Shown here: in pieces, positions 7,923-15,141 of the stretch
Layout: every line of letters starts with the position of its first letter
Numbering within the stretch: position 1 is the stretch's first letter
DNA from: Lineus longissimus
Taxonomy: Eukaryota; Nemertea; Pilidiophora; Heteronemertea; Lineidae
DNA: 64,000 nt
Assembly (NCBI RefSeq): GCF_910592395.1
Contig: NC_088321.1
Location: forward strand, 10,604,001-10,668,000
Direction of reading: 5' to 3'
Program-made: the position numbers and the translations under genes
The notes under the pieces: model-generated
Databases searched by the model: none
What the model was told of the DNA's origin: nothing
Seen by the model: only the letters and a program-made list of their open reading frames with translations

Positions 7923-8903
7923 ATGGACTTCATAATCAATGAACAAGAATGTAATGAAGCCAAATTTGAGTACTACTTAACAGACCAATTAGACATAAAA
8001 TCCATTACTTTGAAATCGATAACCTTTTACAATTCATGGTGGACAGGTGATTTTCTACCAGAGGGAGTAAGGATTTTCTCATTTCTAGTCGAAATAACCA
8101 GAATTACAAAACATGAGCCCTTAGATAAAAAATTATGGTGTAGGACATTATTTGCTCCTGGACTTGAAACAGATACACTTGAAAAGGAAGTCATGAAAAT
8201 TTGCGAACGGCATTTGGAAAATGATTCTACCACAACTAAAGACACCATTACTCAATACACATTTCCATACTCTCGACATTTTAGTTTAAGTGAGTTTTGT
8301 GAGGTATGGCAAAAATACATAAAAGAAATTGGAATAAGCCATGTGAAAATTTACTGTGATAACAATAATTACATAACCCTTGAACTTACAGAGGATAAAG
8401 AGTACCCTCTGAAAGTAGACAAGTTAGATAAAAATGAAAAAATCAAGATTGAGAGAAACACAGAAGGTTTTCAAATAAGCAAAACCATAAGAGAGGTGAT
8501 AGAAAAACAGCTCACAGTGGTGAATGAGTGGTTTGGCTTTAAGCAAACTAAATTCACCAAGAAAGGAAAATACTACTCCACAAGACCACTCAACTTTTAC
8601 AGGAAATATCTATTCCTGCAAGCTAATTTGGTTGACAAAGCTAAGACCCTCTACAACAATAAACCATCTAACATTTTCTGCATCATACCTGTAGAAGATG
8701 GTGACCAAATAAAAATGCAGCGATACGAACCGAATTGTAAGAAAACGATAAATAAGTGTACTAATCACATAAAATTCGAAATCACTGATGAGAATGGTAA
8801 GCTAGTTAATTTCAGAGGAACAGAGGTTTCTTTAGAGTTAAGAATCGAGCTTTGCTCTCAAGACGAAGTCGGACTAGGACAAAGTCCAGAGAGCAAAGCT
8901 TGA
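7923..8903 (+). CDS. Putative virion protein, beta-rich C-terminus
   Basis: A 326-aa ORF divergent from the polymerase; the start codons are 56 bp apart. It starts in TTAAATAGAAATG. The C-terminal third (SNIFCIIPVEDG ... IKFEITDENGKLVNF ... VSLELRI) has alternating hydrophobic strands of the kind found in jelly-roll capsid proteins, so a structural role is possible; no catalytic motif is visible. The final ~20 residues, from RIELCSQDEV onward, are encoded entirely by two double-hairpin repeats (8847-8901), including the region just before the stop. The original C-terminus may therefore have been replaced. Intact ORF; function unknown. Confidence 0.55.
   Translation: MDFIINEQECNEAKFEYYLTDQLDIKSITLKSITFYNSWWTGDFLPEGVRIFSFLVEITRITKHEPLDKKLWCRTLFAPGLETDTLEKEVMKICERHLENDSTTTKDTITQYTFPYSRHFSLSEFCEVWQKYIKEIGISHVKIYCDNNNYITLELTEDKEYPLKVDKLDKNEKIKIERNTEGFQISKTIREVIEKQLTVVNEWFGFKQTKFTKKGKYYSTRPLNFYRKYLFLQANLVDKAKTLYNNKPSNIFCIIPVEDGDQIKMQRYEPNCKKTINKCTNHIKFEITDENGKLVNFRGTEVSLELRIELCSQDEVGLGQSPESKA
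8847..8901. repeat. Double-hairpin pair forming the end of a gene
   Basis: A forward unit at 8847-8871 (GAGC-TTT-GCTC / AGAC-GAA-GTCG, second stem imperfect) is followed by a reverse unit at 8877-8901 (GGAC-AAA-GTCC / GAGC-AAA-GCTT). The stop codon of the upstream gene overlaps the last bases. Confidence 0.85.
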
Positions 8904-8916
8904 CCACCTGATGAGA

Positions 8917-9483
8917 TCATTCCATTAAAGGAATAGTACATTTCTTCTCTTTAACTACAGGTTTAACAAGAGGGTTAATTGATCCCTTCATGACTGCTTC
9001 ATTCGGACTTTGTCCAGAGAACAAAGTTCGATTAGGACTTTGTCCTGAGAGCATAGCTCGATTCAAGCCTGATCGCTGCTCTTTACTTACTTTTTTAGGA
9101 AGTTTCTTAAACATAATTAATGCTGCTAAAATAACGGCACCTAAACCTAGTACATAGACATAAGTATTACTACTAGATTCACGCAGTGATACATCAGTAT
9201 TTTGAGATTGTGGTTCTTCTTCCTCTACTTCTTCTTCCTCCTTTTCCACAACTCTGTTGTTTGGTGAGGAGTCCTGTACTTTAAATGTCGTCTTATCCTT
9301 TTTTATCCTCTTAAATTCCTTAGATCTTCTACCCAGTTCTCTAGACCATGCTAATTGTTTCTCTGATCGAGGTTTCTTAGACACTGAAACTTTAGTCGAA
9401 CTTTGTTCTCTGGACGTAGTCCTAGTCGGACTTTGTCCTGAGAGCATAGCTCGAGTAGTATCAGTTACAGTTTCAAGTTCCAT
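8917..9483 (-). CDS. Single-pass membrane protein with repeat-derived insertions
   Basis: A 188-aa ORF starting in ATAAATGG. It has a basic N-terminal half (KKPRSEKQLAWSRELGRRSK), an acidic run (EKEEEEVEEEE), then one strong transmembrane segment (VYVLGLGAVILAALIMF, residues ~110-126) followed by basic residues, suggesting a type-I-like or tail-anchored topology. Four double-hairpin units supply a large part of the protein: two before the basic region (RAMLSGQSP, SREQSSTK) and two after the membrane segment (RAMLSGQSP, TLFSGQSP). This is the most repeat-loaded gene of the element. A minor virion membrane protein is plausible but unproven. Confidence 0.5.
   Translation of the reverse strand: MELETVTDTTRAMLSGQSPTRTTSREQSSTKVSVSKKPRSEKQLAWSRELGRRSKEFKRIKKDKTTFKVQDSSPNNRVVEKEEEEVEEEEPQSQNTDVSLRESSSNTYVYVLGLGAVILAALIMFKKLPKKVSKEQRSGLNRAMLSGQSPNRTLFSGQSPNEAVMKGSINPLVKPVVKEKKCTIPLME
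9005..9059 (-). repeat. Two tandem reverse double-hairpin repeats
   Basis: Unit 9005-9029 has GGAC-TTT-GTCC and GAAC-AAA-GTTC. Unit 9035-9059 has GGAC-TTT-GTCC and GAGC-ATA-GCTC. The units are 30 bp apart start to start. Confidence 0.9.
9398..9452. repeat. Head-to-head double-hairpin repeats
   Basis: A forward unit at 9398-9422 (GAAC-TTT-GTTC / GGAC-GTA-GTCC) faces a reverse unit at 9428-9452 (GGAC-TTT-GTCC / GAGC-ATA-GCTC). Both lie within the coding region of the membrane protein, near its N-terminus. Confidence 0.88.
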
Positions 9484-9504
9484 TTATCTTGGCCGAATTT
9501 AATT

Positions 9505-9515
9505 CGAACTATGTT
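9505..9515 (+). repeat. Solo half of a double-hairpin repeat
   Basis: Only the first hairpin, GAAC-TAT-GTTC, is present, in the short gap between two genes. It is followed by TCAT rather than a GGAC stem. Confidence 0.6.
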
Positions 9516-9532
9516 CTCATAACCAGGTTAAT

Positions 9533-10354
9533 TTAGTCTTCTTTATCATCACTACCTGTGATATCTAGACTTTCATCTATTGATTTGTCACATTCAGAGA
9601 CAGTCATATTTGGTGTATTCATATTTGATGCAGTCATACTCGATGCAGTCATAGATGATTCCTCATGACAATGACCTAAAGTAATAAGTGTTGTTGAGGC
9701 AAGTGCAGTTAATGGTCCCATTCTCAAACTCAACCATCCAAGCCATTTATCCAACTCGTTAGCTATCAAATAATCATTTCTAAGATCATGATAAAGATTA
9801 TCTTCATCATCTATTGGTAATAACCACCTTGATAATTTAGTGTAAGCTTTAATTACTGTCTTACCCAAAGAATCATTAAGTCTGGCAGCCATCTTTGTTT
9901 CATACATTCTATGATGTTTTAAGATTTCTTTTTCAGTCATATTATCTAAGTCATTAAAAGTTATTTGTTTATTAAGGAAATCCTTGCTTTTACCAGTTGC
10001 AACTAGAATCTCTAAGTCTTGTTTGGCTTTAAGGCCACTATCAGTCAAATAGTTCAAATTTTGTTGATTGCTGGTTGATCCTAGTTGGCAACTAGAATTG
10101 ACTATTCCTTGACTGGGATTAACTATTCCTTGACTAGGATTAACTAAATTTGAACTATTCAACTGCTTGTTTGAAACTTGTTGATTTGTAGAGCAGTTCT
10201 GTTGAAAGTTAGTTCTGTTTTGTTGGTAACTACCAGTATTCTGTTGGTTAGAAGCCCCAACTCGAGCTAAGCTCTCAGGACTCATAACACCAATCTGTTT
10301 CATCTGTTGTTCAATCACTGCAGATGTCTGACTATTCATTTGCTGATTATTCAT
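9533..10354 (-). CDS. Q/N-rich protein with helical C-terminal domain
   Basis: A 273-aa ORF starting in TTTTAAATG. Residues 1-100 are glutamine/asparagine-rich with a short tandem repeat (NPSQGIV twice). Residues ~105-225 look folded and helical (DLEILVATGKSKDFL, EKEILKHHRMYETKM, LSRWLLPIDDEDNLY, WLGWLSLRMGPLTA). The last 40 residues are threonine/serine/methionine repeats (MTASSMTASNM). I do not recognise a family. A truncated double-hairpin at 10264-10279 lies in the N-terminal region. The position within the block of presumed late genes suggests a virion component, an inference only. Confidence 0.5.
   Translation of the reverse strand: MNNQQMNSQTSAVIEQQMKQIGVMSPESLARVGASNQQNTGSYQQNRTNFQQNCSTNQQVSNKQLNSSNLVNPSQGIVNPSQGIVNSSCQLGSTSNQQNLNYLTDSGLKAKQDLEILVATGKSKDFLNKQITFNDLDNMTEKEILKHHRMYETKMAARLNDSLGKTVIKAYTKLSRWLLPIDDEDNLYHDLRNDYLIANELDKWLGWLSLRMGPLTALASTTLITLGHCHEESSMTASSMTASNMNTPNMTVSECDKSIDESLDITGSDDKED
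10264..10279 (+). repeat. Truncated double-hairpin repeat
   Basis: The first hairpin GAGC-TAA-GCTC and the spacer TCA are present, but the second stem stops after GGAC. It is read in frame on the minus strand (SPESLARV). Confidence 0.65.
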
Positions 10355-10405
10355 TTAAAATTATGGAAAAATGACTGTTAAGTGCAAAATGCTGTTTTCA
10401 CAACT

Positions 10406-11548
10406 TTATTGCATCTTAACACTAGCTCGAGCTATGCTCTCAGGACGAAGTCCGGCTCGAGCTGTGCTCTCAGGACGAAGTCCGGCTGGTGTAAACTTAA
10501 TATTACTGATGCAGTTAATGTCTCGATCTGCACTGGCACTCAGTAAAACGTCAAACTGCTTGTCAATATCCTGGTCATATTCCTTCTCAACCTTGTAATT
10601 CTGGAAGAAAATACTTTGAGTGAAATCATACCATATTCTCTCCAAATCATTTACTCGCTCCTTGTTGGTTAAAAAAGGTGTAAATATTACATAATCAATT
10701 TTCAGCGTTTTAAAGGCTTGGTGTAAAAATACCTTGTAGTTAATGGTGACCTTCACACCACAGTAATGCAGAAATCTAAGGAAAGCATAGTACACTAGTC
10801 TAAGGTCAGTGATATTCTCATCGGTTAATTGCGGTTTACCAATTGCCCTGTTAATAAATTCAATGGCAAGAAACCAATCATATTCCCCACAGTGAAATTT
10901 AAAAAGCATGGCTTCACCATGTAACCCTTGGTTACATAACTTAGAGGGGAGAGTGTTAATACCCATTTTTAGGGCTGACTGAAGAGTACTTTCATATCTC
11001 TGCTTACTAAGACATTTTCTGTGACTTGAAAAGTAGCACTGTAAATACCCTTCCACAAAGTCCTTTAAATACTTAACTGCCGATTCGGACAGCCGACTCC
11101 ATCCAACTTTCCTTAGAATACTGTCAAAGTAACGTGTCTTGTTGTCAATATTGATCTCAAGAGTTTTAAAATCATCATGGTAAGTAGTCGAATTGCAATT
11201 GGTGCAGAATTGATACTTCACAGTTTTAGCTGCGTACCTTGCTGAATTCAAGTTTTTTTGATACTCAAAAAGTGTCCACCTTTTACAATTACGACAGAAT
11301 TGAGCATTAGTGTTGGTACTGACGTCATATTCTTTCATTCTTGGCAGGACTACTTTGATTGTCTCAGTAGGCTTATCAAATTTCCCACTGTCATAATTCT
11401 TGCTGACATTTTCTTCACTAAAATTTCTATCCATGACCCTAGGACGAATGTATCCTTTAAGATTCTCATTGTTCCACTCGAGCTCTGCTCTCAGGACGAA
11501 GTCCGACTCACTAGAATAATAGTCTTTTAATGAGATGTATTTATTCAT
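10406..11548 (-). CDS. Zinc-ribbon protein, VLTF3-like late transcription factor candidate
   Basis: A 380-aa ORF. A zinc ribbon lies at residues ~85-125 (FCRNCKRWTLFE ... FCTNCNSTTYHDDF). The helical region that follows ends in a segment (FLHQAFKTLKIDYVIFTPFL, then LERIWYDF) whose spacing of hydrophobic and aromatic residues resembles the C-terminal conserved block of poxvirus VLTF3 (A2L family), widespread in large DNA viruses, where it drives late transcription. TFIIB, which also combines a zinc ribbon with helical repeats, is the main alternative. The N-terminus carries one double-hairpin insertion (SDFVLRAELE) and the C-terminal ~20 residues are two tandem units. It starts in TGTAAATATG rather than TAAATG. 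Confidence 0.5.
   Translation of the reverse strand: MNKYISLKDYYSSESDFVLRAELEWNNENLKGYIRPRVMDRNFSEENVSKNYDSGKFDKPTETIKVVLPRMKEYDVSTNTNAQFCRNCKRWTLFEYQKNLNSARYAAKTVKYQFCTNCNSTTYHDDFKTLEINIDNKTRYFDSILRKVGWSRLSESAVKYLKDFVEGYLQCYFSSHRKCLSKQRYESTLQSALKMGINTLPSKLCNQGLHGEAMLFKFHCGEYDWFLAIEFINRAIGKPQLTDENITDLRLVYYAFLRFLHYCGVKVTINYKVFLHQAFKTLKIDYVIFTPFLTNKERVNDLERIWYDFTQSIFFQNYKVEKEYDQDIDKQFDVLLSASADRDINCISNIKFTPAGLRPESTARAGLRPESIARASVKMQ
10429..10483 (+). repeat. Tandem forward double-hairpin repeats
   Basis: GAGC-TAT-GCTC / GGAC-GAA-GTCC at 10429-10453, and GAGC-TGT-GCTC / GGAC-GAA-GTCC at 10459-10483. This direct tandem pair defines the 30-bp unit length. It encodes the end of the zinc-ribbon protein on the minus strand (two ALRPES-like decapeptides). 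Confidence 0.92.
11480..11504 (+). repeat. Double-hairpin repeat, forward
   Basis: GAGC-TCT-GCTC, spacer TCA, GGAC-GAA-GTCC: the consensus form. It is read on the minus strand as SDFVLRAELE near the start of the zinc-ribbon protein. Confidence 0.92.
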
Positions 11549-11595
11549 ATTTACATAATAATTATTTTTTAAACATTGTTTTGATAGAAGGTCAC

Positions 11596-13224
11596 CTAAG
11601 ACCTTTTACGTGATTTTACTGTTTTACGTGATTTTAAGGCTTTAACACCCCCAATTAAACCATAAATTATGGAACTAACAATAGCAATAACTGCTATGAT
11701 CAGATGTTCGGCTAGAAAGCCAACAACTGCACCAATTGTTTTCAGGAGAAATGATACGATAGAACCGATGATTCCCGGTAAAGCCGCAGCTGATTTCTTG
11801 GCTAGTTCTTTTAGCCATTCAGCAAACTTCTTGAGACCTTCTTTTACTTTATCTGGTATTGATGGTTTTGGTCCTGGTTCTGGTGTAGGTCCTGGAGTTG
11901 GGTCTGGTCCTGGAGATGGTCCTGGTCCTGGAGTTGGTTTTACAGATTTAGTGGCACCACTTAAAGCACTACTGATACTAAGACCTAGAGTTGTAAATGT
12001 CATTACAACAGCTGTTATTATGGCGCTAATGGTTACACCATATGTCTTAAAAAGTAACTTTATTCTGTCCTTCAGAGGAATAGTTGAATCTGGTTTCTTT
12101 AGAACATCAACAATTAAACGTTTAATTCTTCTAGTTTGTGACTCCCTGTCATTGTCTAACCTCCATACCTTTGACTGTTCCACATGCAATTTGTCATTTA
12201 GTTCATCTATTTGCTTTTTCAACTCCCCCGTGTCTTTAGAATCTTCTTCTACAGACTTTACATAGTCTCTTGTTAAATTATGAAGTTGATTTTCTAGTTC
12301 TTGTATTTGCATGTCCTTATCCCTCTTTACTGCAGCTAGTTTATCACCAGCCTGTTTTAACCCTCTAAGTTCTCTCAAGGCATATTCAGTAAAACCCAGT
12401 GATTTAAGTTCATCATCATTAGAATTTATCAGTTTATCTATTGGTTTGTTTGAACTGTTTACCTCATTAATTACTGCCTGTGTTTCAGGGGTTACTAATG
12501 TAGGTTCCCTTACTGGTGGGTCAGGTGCAATCATACCTCTAATCATGTCAACAAATCTAGTACCAAACTTAGTCTTTAATGTGCCTTCAGCATAGAAGCT
12601 TCCATTATCCTTAGTTAAAGGAATTAACTTGATAATAATGGTTTTATCCTTATTACGCCAGTCAAATAAATTTTCGTTTTCAAGTTTACCTTTTATCAAA
12701 TCAACTTCATACTTTGTTTTCGGATTGTAATAAAGTTTGTTTCCATTGTAACTAATGTGTGGTGAAAGATTACTCAATTTTTTCTTGTCATATTTCCAGT
12801 TTGATCCTCCCAATGCTGTATCAAGTTTATCCTCTATTGTATCGTAACTTAACTCCTTTTCCATCAATTCAGGGACAATACCTCTTACTCTTTCTGGTGT
12901 ACTGAATGAAGTTTCAGTAGTAAGATTCCCACCTCCTGTGTTGTATGTTGTGCCGTCATCTTGAAAAGTTCTATTGGTTTCACTTGTATTAGGATCTATC
13001 TCATCCATTTGGATATATTCACCTCCTGTGTTGTATGTTGTGCCGTCATCTTGAAAAGTTCTATTGATTTCACCTGTGTTGTATCTTGCGTGAATATATT
13101 GATTAATTAAATCATCCTTTCTCATTTCTAGAATTTGTTCAAAAGTTCCTGATGATGATGATGATGATGATGATGATTGTGGATCGTAATCACTCATTTC
13201 ATAATTTTCACCTCCTTCAGCCAT
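11596..13224 (-). CDS. Large coiled-coil/membrane virion protein candidate
   Basis: A 542-aa ORF in ordered blocks: a serine run from a (TCA)n-type tract; two copies of a TFQDDGTTYNTGG repeat (residues ~56-98); a compact domain (~125-235) with LSPHISYNGNKLYYNPKTKY; a coiled coil (~285-365, AVKRDKDMQIQELENQLHNL); a hydrophobic segment (ISAIITAVVMTFTTLGLSIS); a proline/glycine hinge of PGPGPSPGPDP type; and a C-terminal amphipathic plus hydrophobic region (LPGIIGSIVSFLLKTIGAVV ... LIIAVIAIVSSIIYGLIGG) ending in a basic tail. This architecture suggests a membrane-active or internal virion protein. No enzyme motif is seen and no double-hairpin repeat is inserted in it. Confidence 0.6.
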   Translation of the reverse strand: MAEGGENYEMSDYDPQSSSSSSSSSGTFEQILEMRKDDLINQYIHARYNTGEINRTFQDDGTTYNTGGEYIQMDEIDPNTSETNRTFQDDGTTYNTGGGNLTTETSFSTPERVRGIVPELMEKELSYDTIEDKLDTALGGSNWKYDKKKLSNLSPHISYNGNKLYYNPKTKYEVDLIKGKLENENLFDWRNKDKTIIIKLIPLTKDNGSFYAEGTLKTKFGTRFVDMIRGMIAPDPPVREPTLVTPETQAVINEVNSSNKPIDKLINSNDDELKSLGFTEYALRELRGLKQAGDKLAAVKRDKDMQIQELENQLHNLTRDYVKSVEEDSKDTGELKKQIDELNDKLHVEQSKVWRLDNDRESQTRRIKRLIVDVLKKPDSTIPLKDRIKLLFKTYGVTISAIITAVVMTFTTLGLSISSALSGATKSVKPTPGPGPSPGPDPTPGPTPEPGPKPSIPDKVKEGLKKFAEWLKELAKKSAAALPGIIGSIVSFLLKTIGAVVGFLAEHLIIAVIAIVSSIIYGLIGGVKALKSRKTVKSRKRS

Positions 13225-13234
13225 AATTACTTAT

Positions 13235-14704
13235 TTATCTAACCATAAAAACAATCAATGTACCAACAACTGAGTAAAGCATGAATTTAATTGTTTCATG
13301 AGTATCATCCACCTTCTCAACTTTGGTGTCAAGTTTAGTAGCAGTAGGAGTATTCTTTGAGGTTTCAGTTGTTTTTGGTGTAACAACATTACTCTTTGGT
13401 TTATGACTGGTCTCGAGCTTTGCTCTCAGGACGAAGTCCGTCATTGATGTACCAACGCTACTCTTAACTCTTATTTTCTTAGAACTATTTCCTTCCATCA
13501 GTGGTGGTGGTAAGGTCTTTTTGTGGTTAATGTCATTCTTACCGGGTTTAGCATTTTTTGGTGCTATTAAAATGTTATTATTGTAGTTATCCAGCTTACC
13601 AATAACGAGTACCATATTTGAACCTATGACATACAATCCTGGTGCTATTACATAATCTAGTCTTGTATGAGTGTCACTCACTGCTTTTTGGTATCTTTGA
13701 ATTGAAGTGGGAATATCAGGATGTTGATTAATCGAGTCCTTTAATAGTTTGTTAAATTCCTTCTGTGCATCCAATTCTGTACCCGGTACTCCAATTATTG
13801 GTGTTCTGGTCAACGCCTGAGCACCCAGAATACAGTAAACATATGTTCTTATTGTATCATTTAACCTCTCTATTCCAGGATTAGAGAAACCATTTGATTT
13901 AAATATCATGAATTGTTGATAGGTTTGACATTCATTTTGTGTAATTACATCAAATACATTCTTGTGTCTCCTGACATGATCCTTGATGAAAATATCTGGA
14001 TATTTGAAATTAGCCATTCCAGCATCCCAGTCTTTACTGAACATCGGTGGCATTCTATTTTCATGAACTTGCATGAGGAAGAAATTGATTTTAGAATCAT
14101 TGATGTAATATCCGGGATCAGTTATGTTCGGGTTGTAATCCGGTACACTCCATGACCTCCAACCACCGTTATTTTCAAACACCGAGAAATCGTACTCGTC
14201 TTTTAAACCAAATTCACTCAATAACCCTCCTAGTTTCCTACGGTTAATGTTATTGTTTGTCTCATTAAAATCACTTTCACCTGGAATTGGTATCTCTAGA
14301 TTCTTCATGATCTTCAATATTTGATAGTAAACATGAAACCTGTAAATTGACCTTAACAATGGGTCACTGTGATTCAAGTGATCGTCTATTGAAATACCAC
14401 AACCTGTTGTAGCAAACCAAACAGCCATGTTAAATTGGTTCTGGTAAAACGATAATGGATTCTTTTCCAGTCGCAGACAGTCTTTCTTATTTTTCAGGCT
14501 CAAAAACCCAGGTGTTATCTTAGTTTCTTGTAGTCTGAAGAAGTTATTAGTATTAACAGTTACTTCTAAATTAAAGAAGTCATAGGTGAATTTACTTTTA
14601 TGTTGATTTGCTATTGGATAATACTTTATTACTCCAGAAGCTGATGAATAATTATGTTTGGTTTTAACTTCAGTTTTGGATAATGAAGACAGTAAAAAGG
14701 CCAT
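13235..14704 (-). CDS. Putative structural protein with C-terminal membrane anchor
   Basis: A 489-aa ORF starting in AAATAAATGG, the first gene inside the right terminus. Residues 1-370 look like one large folded domain rich in aromatic residues (FNMAVWFATTGCGISIDDHL, IRTYVYCILGAQALTRTPII), followed by a low-complexity linker (residues ~395-465) and a C-terminal transmembrane helix (FMLYSVVGTLIVFMV). A single double-hairpin repeat (13415-13439) sits in the linker, not in the folded domain. Size and the anchor suggest a capsid or envelope-associated protein, but I recognise no named family. Confidence 0.55.
   Translation of the reverse strand: MAFLLSSLSKTEVKTKHNYSSASGVIKYYPIANQHKSKFTYDFFNLEVTVNTNNFFRLQETKITPGFLSLKNKKDCLRLEKNPLSFYQNQFNMAVWFATTGCGISIDDHLNHSDPLLRSIYRFHVYYQILKIMKNLEIPIPGESDFNETNNNINRRKLGGLLSEFGLKDEYDFSVFENNGGWRSWSVPDYNPNITDPGYYINDSKINFFLMQVHENRMPPMFSKDWDAGMANFKYPDIFIKDHVRRHKNVFDVITQNECQTYQQFMIFKSNGFSNPGIERLNDTIRTYVYCILGAQALTRTPIIGVPGTELDAQKEFNKLLKDSINQHPDIPTSIQRYQKAVSDTHTRLDYVIAPGLYVIGSNMVLVIGKLDNYNNNILIAPKNAKPGKNDINHKKTLPPPLMEGNSSKKIRVKSSVGTSMTDFVLRAKLETSHKPKSNVVTPKTTETSKNTPTATKLDTKVEKVDDTHETIKFMLYSVVGTLIVFMVR
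13415..13439 (+). repeat. Rightmost double-hairpin repeat
   Basis: GAGC-TTT-GCTC, spacer TCA, GGAC-GAA-GTCC. It is read as TDFVLRAKLE on the minus strand. No copy is seen to the right of this point in the window. Confidence 0.92.
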
Positions 14705-14799
14705 TTATTTTAATGGAATAACCCATTGAGCTCTAGTATTCCCTCACCATTTCACTGACCATTTCATTGCAACGCTTCACTGGGAATCTAATGAATGAT

Positions 14800-14929
14800 A
14801 GAATATATGTATTGTGGTGTCTGGTTCTTAGGGGTTTCTAAGCTAATTTGAGACAAAAAGGCCTGTAAGGGCTTTTGTCAAAATAGCTTCAAAATACCTA
14901 TATTCCTACCACCACAATACATATATTCT
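14800..14929. repeat. Polinton right terminus: 130-bp palindromic end
   Basis: The 20-bp arm AGAATATATGTATTGTGGTG at 14800-14819 is repeated exactly in inverted orientation at 14910-14929. The sequence between also pairs imperfectly (AAGCTAATTTGAGACAAAAA against AAGCTATTTTGACAAAA), so the whole segment could fold into a ~60-bp hairpin. The outer end ...TTCT fits the CT-3' terminus of Polintons. An independent foldback MITE at the junction is the alternative. Confidence 0.7.
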
Positions 14930-15140
14930 GGAGTGGAGCCGGAGTGGAGGGAGCTTTGGACTTTGGTAATGTGTAAACAGACTTTTAGTTGTTGGATTTG
15001 AGCGGTGAAATGTTAATTTTATAAATATATTTTTCTTGTTCTTGTTAATTTTTAATACATGTAAATAATTATACATTCAGCCGTCTTTTTCTAATTTGTG
15101 ACCAGGCCCGTACAATAGCCTAAATCCCCGCTCCGTCACA
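14930..15140 (+). repeat. 5' LTR of gmr1-like element (3' portion only)
   Basis: It matches the 3' LTR (20922-20950 joined to 24058-24242) with very few differences, for example gcccgtAca against gcccgtGca. It ends in CCGCTCCGTCACA. The missing ~690 bp of its 5' part is expected on the far side of the Polinton. Confidence 0.88.
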
Positions 15141-15141
15141 T

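Larger units (their letters stand above)
1..14929. mobile_element. Polinton/Maverick-like virus-like element (right-hand part)
   Basis: The block holds the Polinton hallmark set: an A32-like packaging ATPase (off the left edge), a chromodomain retroviral-type integrase and protein-primed DNA polymerase B, plus several probable virion or membrane proteins. Genes are compact, AT-rich and intron-free, unlike the neighbouring DNA. The right end is placed at 14929: a 20-bp sequence ending ...ATATATTCT there is repeated in inverted orientation at 14800, and Polinton termini characteristically begin AG and end CT. Directly after it the sequence continues as the LTR of a Gypsy element. The left end, and probably a protease and one or more capsid genes, lie outside the window. 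About 25 double-hairpin repeats occur only here. Confidence 0.85.

Noticed and set aside
8027-8248. Minus-strand ORF opposite the putative virion protein
   Set aside because: Shadow of a well-supported plus-strand gene.
11669-12595. Plus-strand ORFs opposite the coiled-coil protein
   Set aside because: Shadow frames of the minus-strand gene; composition mirrors its proline/glycine hinge.
716-13439. CRISPR-like array
   Set aside because: The short repeats are palindromic but irregularly spaced, in both orientations, inside genes, with no unique spacers, and the DNA is animal.
716-13439. Hammerhead or other small ribozyme
   Set aside because: The double-hairpin unit lacks the conserved core bases (CUGAUGA, GAAA) and a third stem.
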